Source of the DNA: Sulfurimonas sp.
Lineage (GTDB): Bacteria; Campylobacterota; Campylobacteria; Campylobacterales; Sulfurimonadaceae
Length of the DNA: 7,061 nucleotides
Direction: 5' to 3'
Assembly: GCA_027083475.1 (NCBI GenBank)
Contig: JALWON010000102.1
Span: 1-7,061 of the forward strand
Shown here: piece after piece, positions 5,679-7,061 of the stretch
How the letters are laid out: every line of letters starts with the position of its first letter
How positions within the stretch are numbered: position 1 is the stretch's first letter
Made by a program: the position numbers and the translations under genes
The notes under the pieces: model-generated
The model's database searches: none
The model's input: only the letters and a program-made list of their open reading frames with translations
What the model was told of the DNA's origin: nothing

Positions 5679-6963
5679 TTGAAGTTCCTAAAGGTTTTTT
5701 TCTTGACATTAACACAGTTGTAATCGCTTCTTTGACACTTTCTATTTGTTCGTGTTTTTGCGATAAATCTTTTTCATAACATACTATATCATATTTTATA
5801 TTTTTTTCTTGTGTATATAAAGATTCGAGTTGTGCATTTTCTTTAGAAGCAAACTCCAAGGTGATGATTTTTTTGTCGAGTTCTTTTAACTTTTCTTTGA
5901 GTGTTCGTATCTTATTTTGTAGGTTTATATATAAAAATGCAGTGCTTGTAATCATCGCACTACTGATTTTTTGAGCATTTTTGTCTTGAAGTGAGGGCAG
6001 TTTATACTTTCTACCATTTTGTAAAATAATAGATCCATTAAATTGGAGTAAAAAATCGGTAGCATTTTGATTTTTCTTATAAATTTCCTCAAGTAATTTG
6101 AAAGTTATGATTTCATGAATATAATAGATGTGATTTCTTAAAATATAAGTAGCGATACCGCAAAGGTAGTCATTTTCAAGTGCAGAGTAGTAAGAGAGAT
6201 CTTGAGCCATCTGTGCATGAATGATTTTGAGCGATTTTTTTTCATAGTAGTCGTGACTCATATGTGTAAAATCTAATTTATCTGTAAAGGTTTTCTCAAG
6301 TGCATTTTGAATAAACTCTTTTACATCTGCTTTTTTGAAGATAGCATTGTAGCTTTTTTCAATGTTCTCTTTTGCATAGCCATTATGTGTCTTTACTGTA
6401 TCTGTGGATTCTAAAGGCTTTTCTATCTCTTCTTGAGCATTTTCATCAAATATTTTAACAATATAAATGCGTTTAAGTTCTACAACTATATCTTTTTCAC
6501 TCAGATGAAGTGCTTTTTTGATAGCATATTTTGTTAATTCTTTTTTATGCACAGACTCTTTGGAATCAAACATAAGGGCATCTATATCTCTTCTAATTTT
6601 ACCCAAGATTGCAATCTGATTCTCTTGACCTTCATAACAGACTTGAATATGCTTTTTATTTTTTTTAATGATTTTTATAATACGCTCAAGATGTTCACTC
6701 TCTTGAGGTTTTACTCTGTAGGGAAAAATTTTAAATCGTACCCCATACTCCTCTGTATAACGAAACAGAAGAGTTCCAATAGGTTCAAAAAAATCTTTAA
6801 AGGCCTCTTTGACCTCTTTTATCTCTTTTTGTAAGACTTCATCTGAATAACGCAGTTGAATATGCTGTAAAAAACGAAGAGTATCAAGACTTTTCCACTG
6901 AAAATTTTCAGTGGGTTCTTTGTATGTATCTTTGAGGTATCTTTTTGTGTATTGGTATATCAT
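5671..6963 (-). CDS. Predicted cytoplasmic coiled-coil protein, 430 aa, function unknown
   Basis: No known family or catalytic motif is recognised. The protein is lysine- and glutamate-rich with no signal peptide and no convincing membrane segment, so it should be cytoplasmic. Residues 1-170 look like a mixed alpha/beta region, with strands such as GVRFKIFPYRV at 74-84 and DIVVELKRIYIVKIF at 158-172. Residues about 173-205 are polar and probably a flexible linker. Residues 206-340 are mostly helical. About 346-412 is a long heptad-like coiled coil (KIRTLKEKLKELDKKIITLE and onward). The C-terminus is short, basic and polar. The ATG at 6963 is 9 nt after the stop codon of the preceding partial gene and has no strong ribosome binding site. 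The 3' end overlaps the 147-aa gene by 8 nt. Position in the cluster suggests a cytoplasmic partner of the membrane proteins encoded downstream; that is inference. Confidence 0.8.
   Translation of the reverse strand: MIYQYTKRYLKDTYKEPTENFQWKSLDTLRFLQHIQLRYSDEVLQKEIKEVKEAFKDFFEPIGTLLFRYTEEYGVRFKIFPYRVKPQESEHLERIIKIIKKNKKHIQVCYEGQENQIAILGKIRRDIDALMFDSKESVHKKELTKYAIKKALHLSEKDIVVELKRIYIVKIFDENAQEEIEKPLESTDTVKTHNGYAKENIEKSYNAIFKKADVKEFIQNALEKTFTDKLDFTHMSHDYYEKKSLKIIHAQMAQDLSYYSALENDYLCGIATYILRNHIYYIHEIITFKLLEEIYKKNQNATDFLLQFNGSIILQNGRKYKLPSLQDKNAQKISSAMITSTAFLYINLQNKIRTLKEKLKELDKKIITLEFASKENAQLESLYTQEKNIKYDIVCYEKDLSQKHEQIESVKEAITTVLMSRKKPLGTSNA
5685..5689 (-). promoter_or_regulatory. Ribosome binding site of the 147-aa gene
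   Basis: AGGAA on the - strand, 6 nt before the ATG at 5678, is embedded in the last codons of the 430-aa gene (encoding PLGTSNA). It fixes the start of the 147-aa gene. Its context TAGGAACTTCAAATG is nearly the same as the start region of the 53-aa gene. Confidence 0.7.
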
Positions 6964-6972
6964 AAGAATCTA

Positions 6973-7061
6973 TTACATTGACTCTTTTACTGTCAAAATG
7001 ATGTTTAAATCTTCAAAATCTTCTATAAAATCTTCTCCAGCTTCTTGGGCAGATTCATTAT
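6973..7061 (-). CDS. C-terminal end of an unidentified protein (5' part outside window)
   Basis: An open frame enters from the right edge and ends at TAA 6973-6975, followed at once by an in-frame TAG (6970-6972). The 28 visible residues are strongly acidic (AQEAGEDFIEDFEDL) and end LNIILTVKESM. The other two frames on this strand have stops within this stretch. The stop lies 9 nt before the start of the 430-aa gene, which is normal operon spacing. Too little is visible to assign a family. It is probably the preceding member of the same cluster. Confidence 0.65.
   Translation of the reverse strand, partial: NESAQEAGEDFIEDFEDLNIILTVKESM

Noticed and set aside
5671..5701. A7 run near the end of the 430-aa gene as a frameshift site fusing it to the 147-aa gene
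   Set aside because: The frame of the 147-aa gene has a TAG between the A-run and its ATG, so a shift could not give a fusion. A normal ribosome binding site explains the start.
2984..7061. Zorya-like or other MotB-type anti-phage system
   Set aside because: Only the membrane anchor plus OmpA-like domain is shared. No MotA/ZorA-like protein, helicase or nuclease is visible here, and no mobile-element signs flank the cluster on the visible side.

Overview
The window looks like a chromosomal segment of a Campylobacterota (Epsilonproteobacteria) bacterium, most likely a Sulfurimonas-like marine or sediment type. The evidence is the AT-rich composition, the order 5-formyltetrahydrofolate cyclo-ligase then RNase Y, and an ATP synthase subunit a gene standing apart from any other atp gene. 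The genus is an inference; no rRNA gene is present to confirm it.

Left half, + strand (1-2723), housekeeping. The 3' part of a 5-formyltetrahydrofolate cyclo-ligase gene runs directly into rny (RNase Y, 523 aa, complete, with membrane anchor, coiled coil, KH and HD domains). An 82-bp gap carries a probable promoter with a phased direct repeat and a 12-bp palindrome. It is followed by atpB (F0 subunit a, 224 aa, complete). A strong inverted repeat at 2747-2777 lies just after atpB and probably terminates transcription from both sides.

Right half, - strand (2826-7061), an envelope-related cluster of unknown function. Read in its own direction it is: the C-terminal end of an unidentified protein, a 430-aa soluble protein with a C-terminal coiled coil, a 147-aa single-pass protein with an internal duplication, a 753-aa single-pass protein with five Calx-beta-like repeats and a C-terminal OmpA-like peptidoglycan-binding domain, and a 53-aa single-pass small protein. 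The gaps are 9 nt or less and three junctions overlap (8 nt, 11 nt and ATGA), so the genes are almost certainly one transcript with translational coupling.

The best reading of the right half is a small membrane-bound assembly: a cytoplasmic protein, two inner-membrane proteins whose bulk is periplasmic, one of them long enough to reach the cell wall, and a tiny membrane protein. I cannot name the system. The OmpA-like domain has Asn where most family members have the Asp that contacts peptidoglycan. No mobile element, CRISPR array, tRNA or rRNA is visible, and there is no stretch over 300 bases without a gene.
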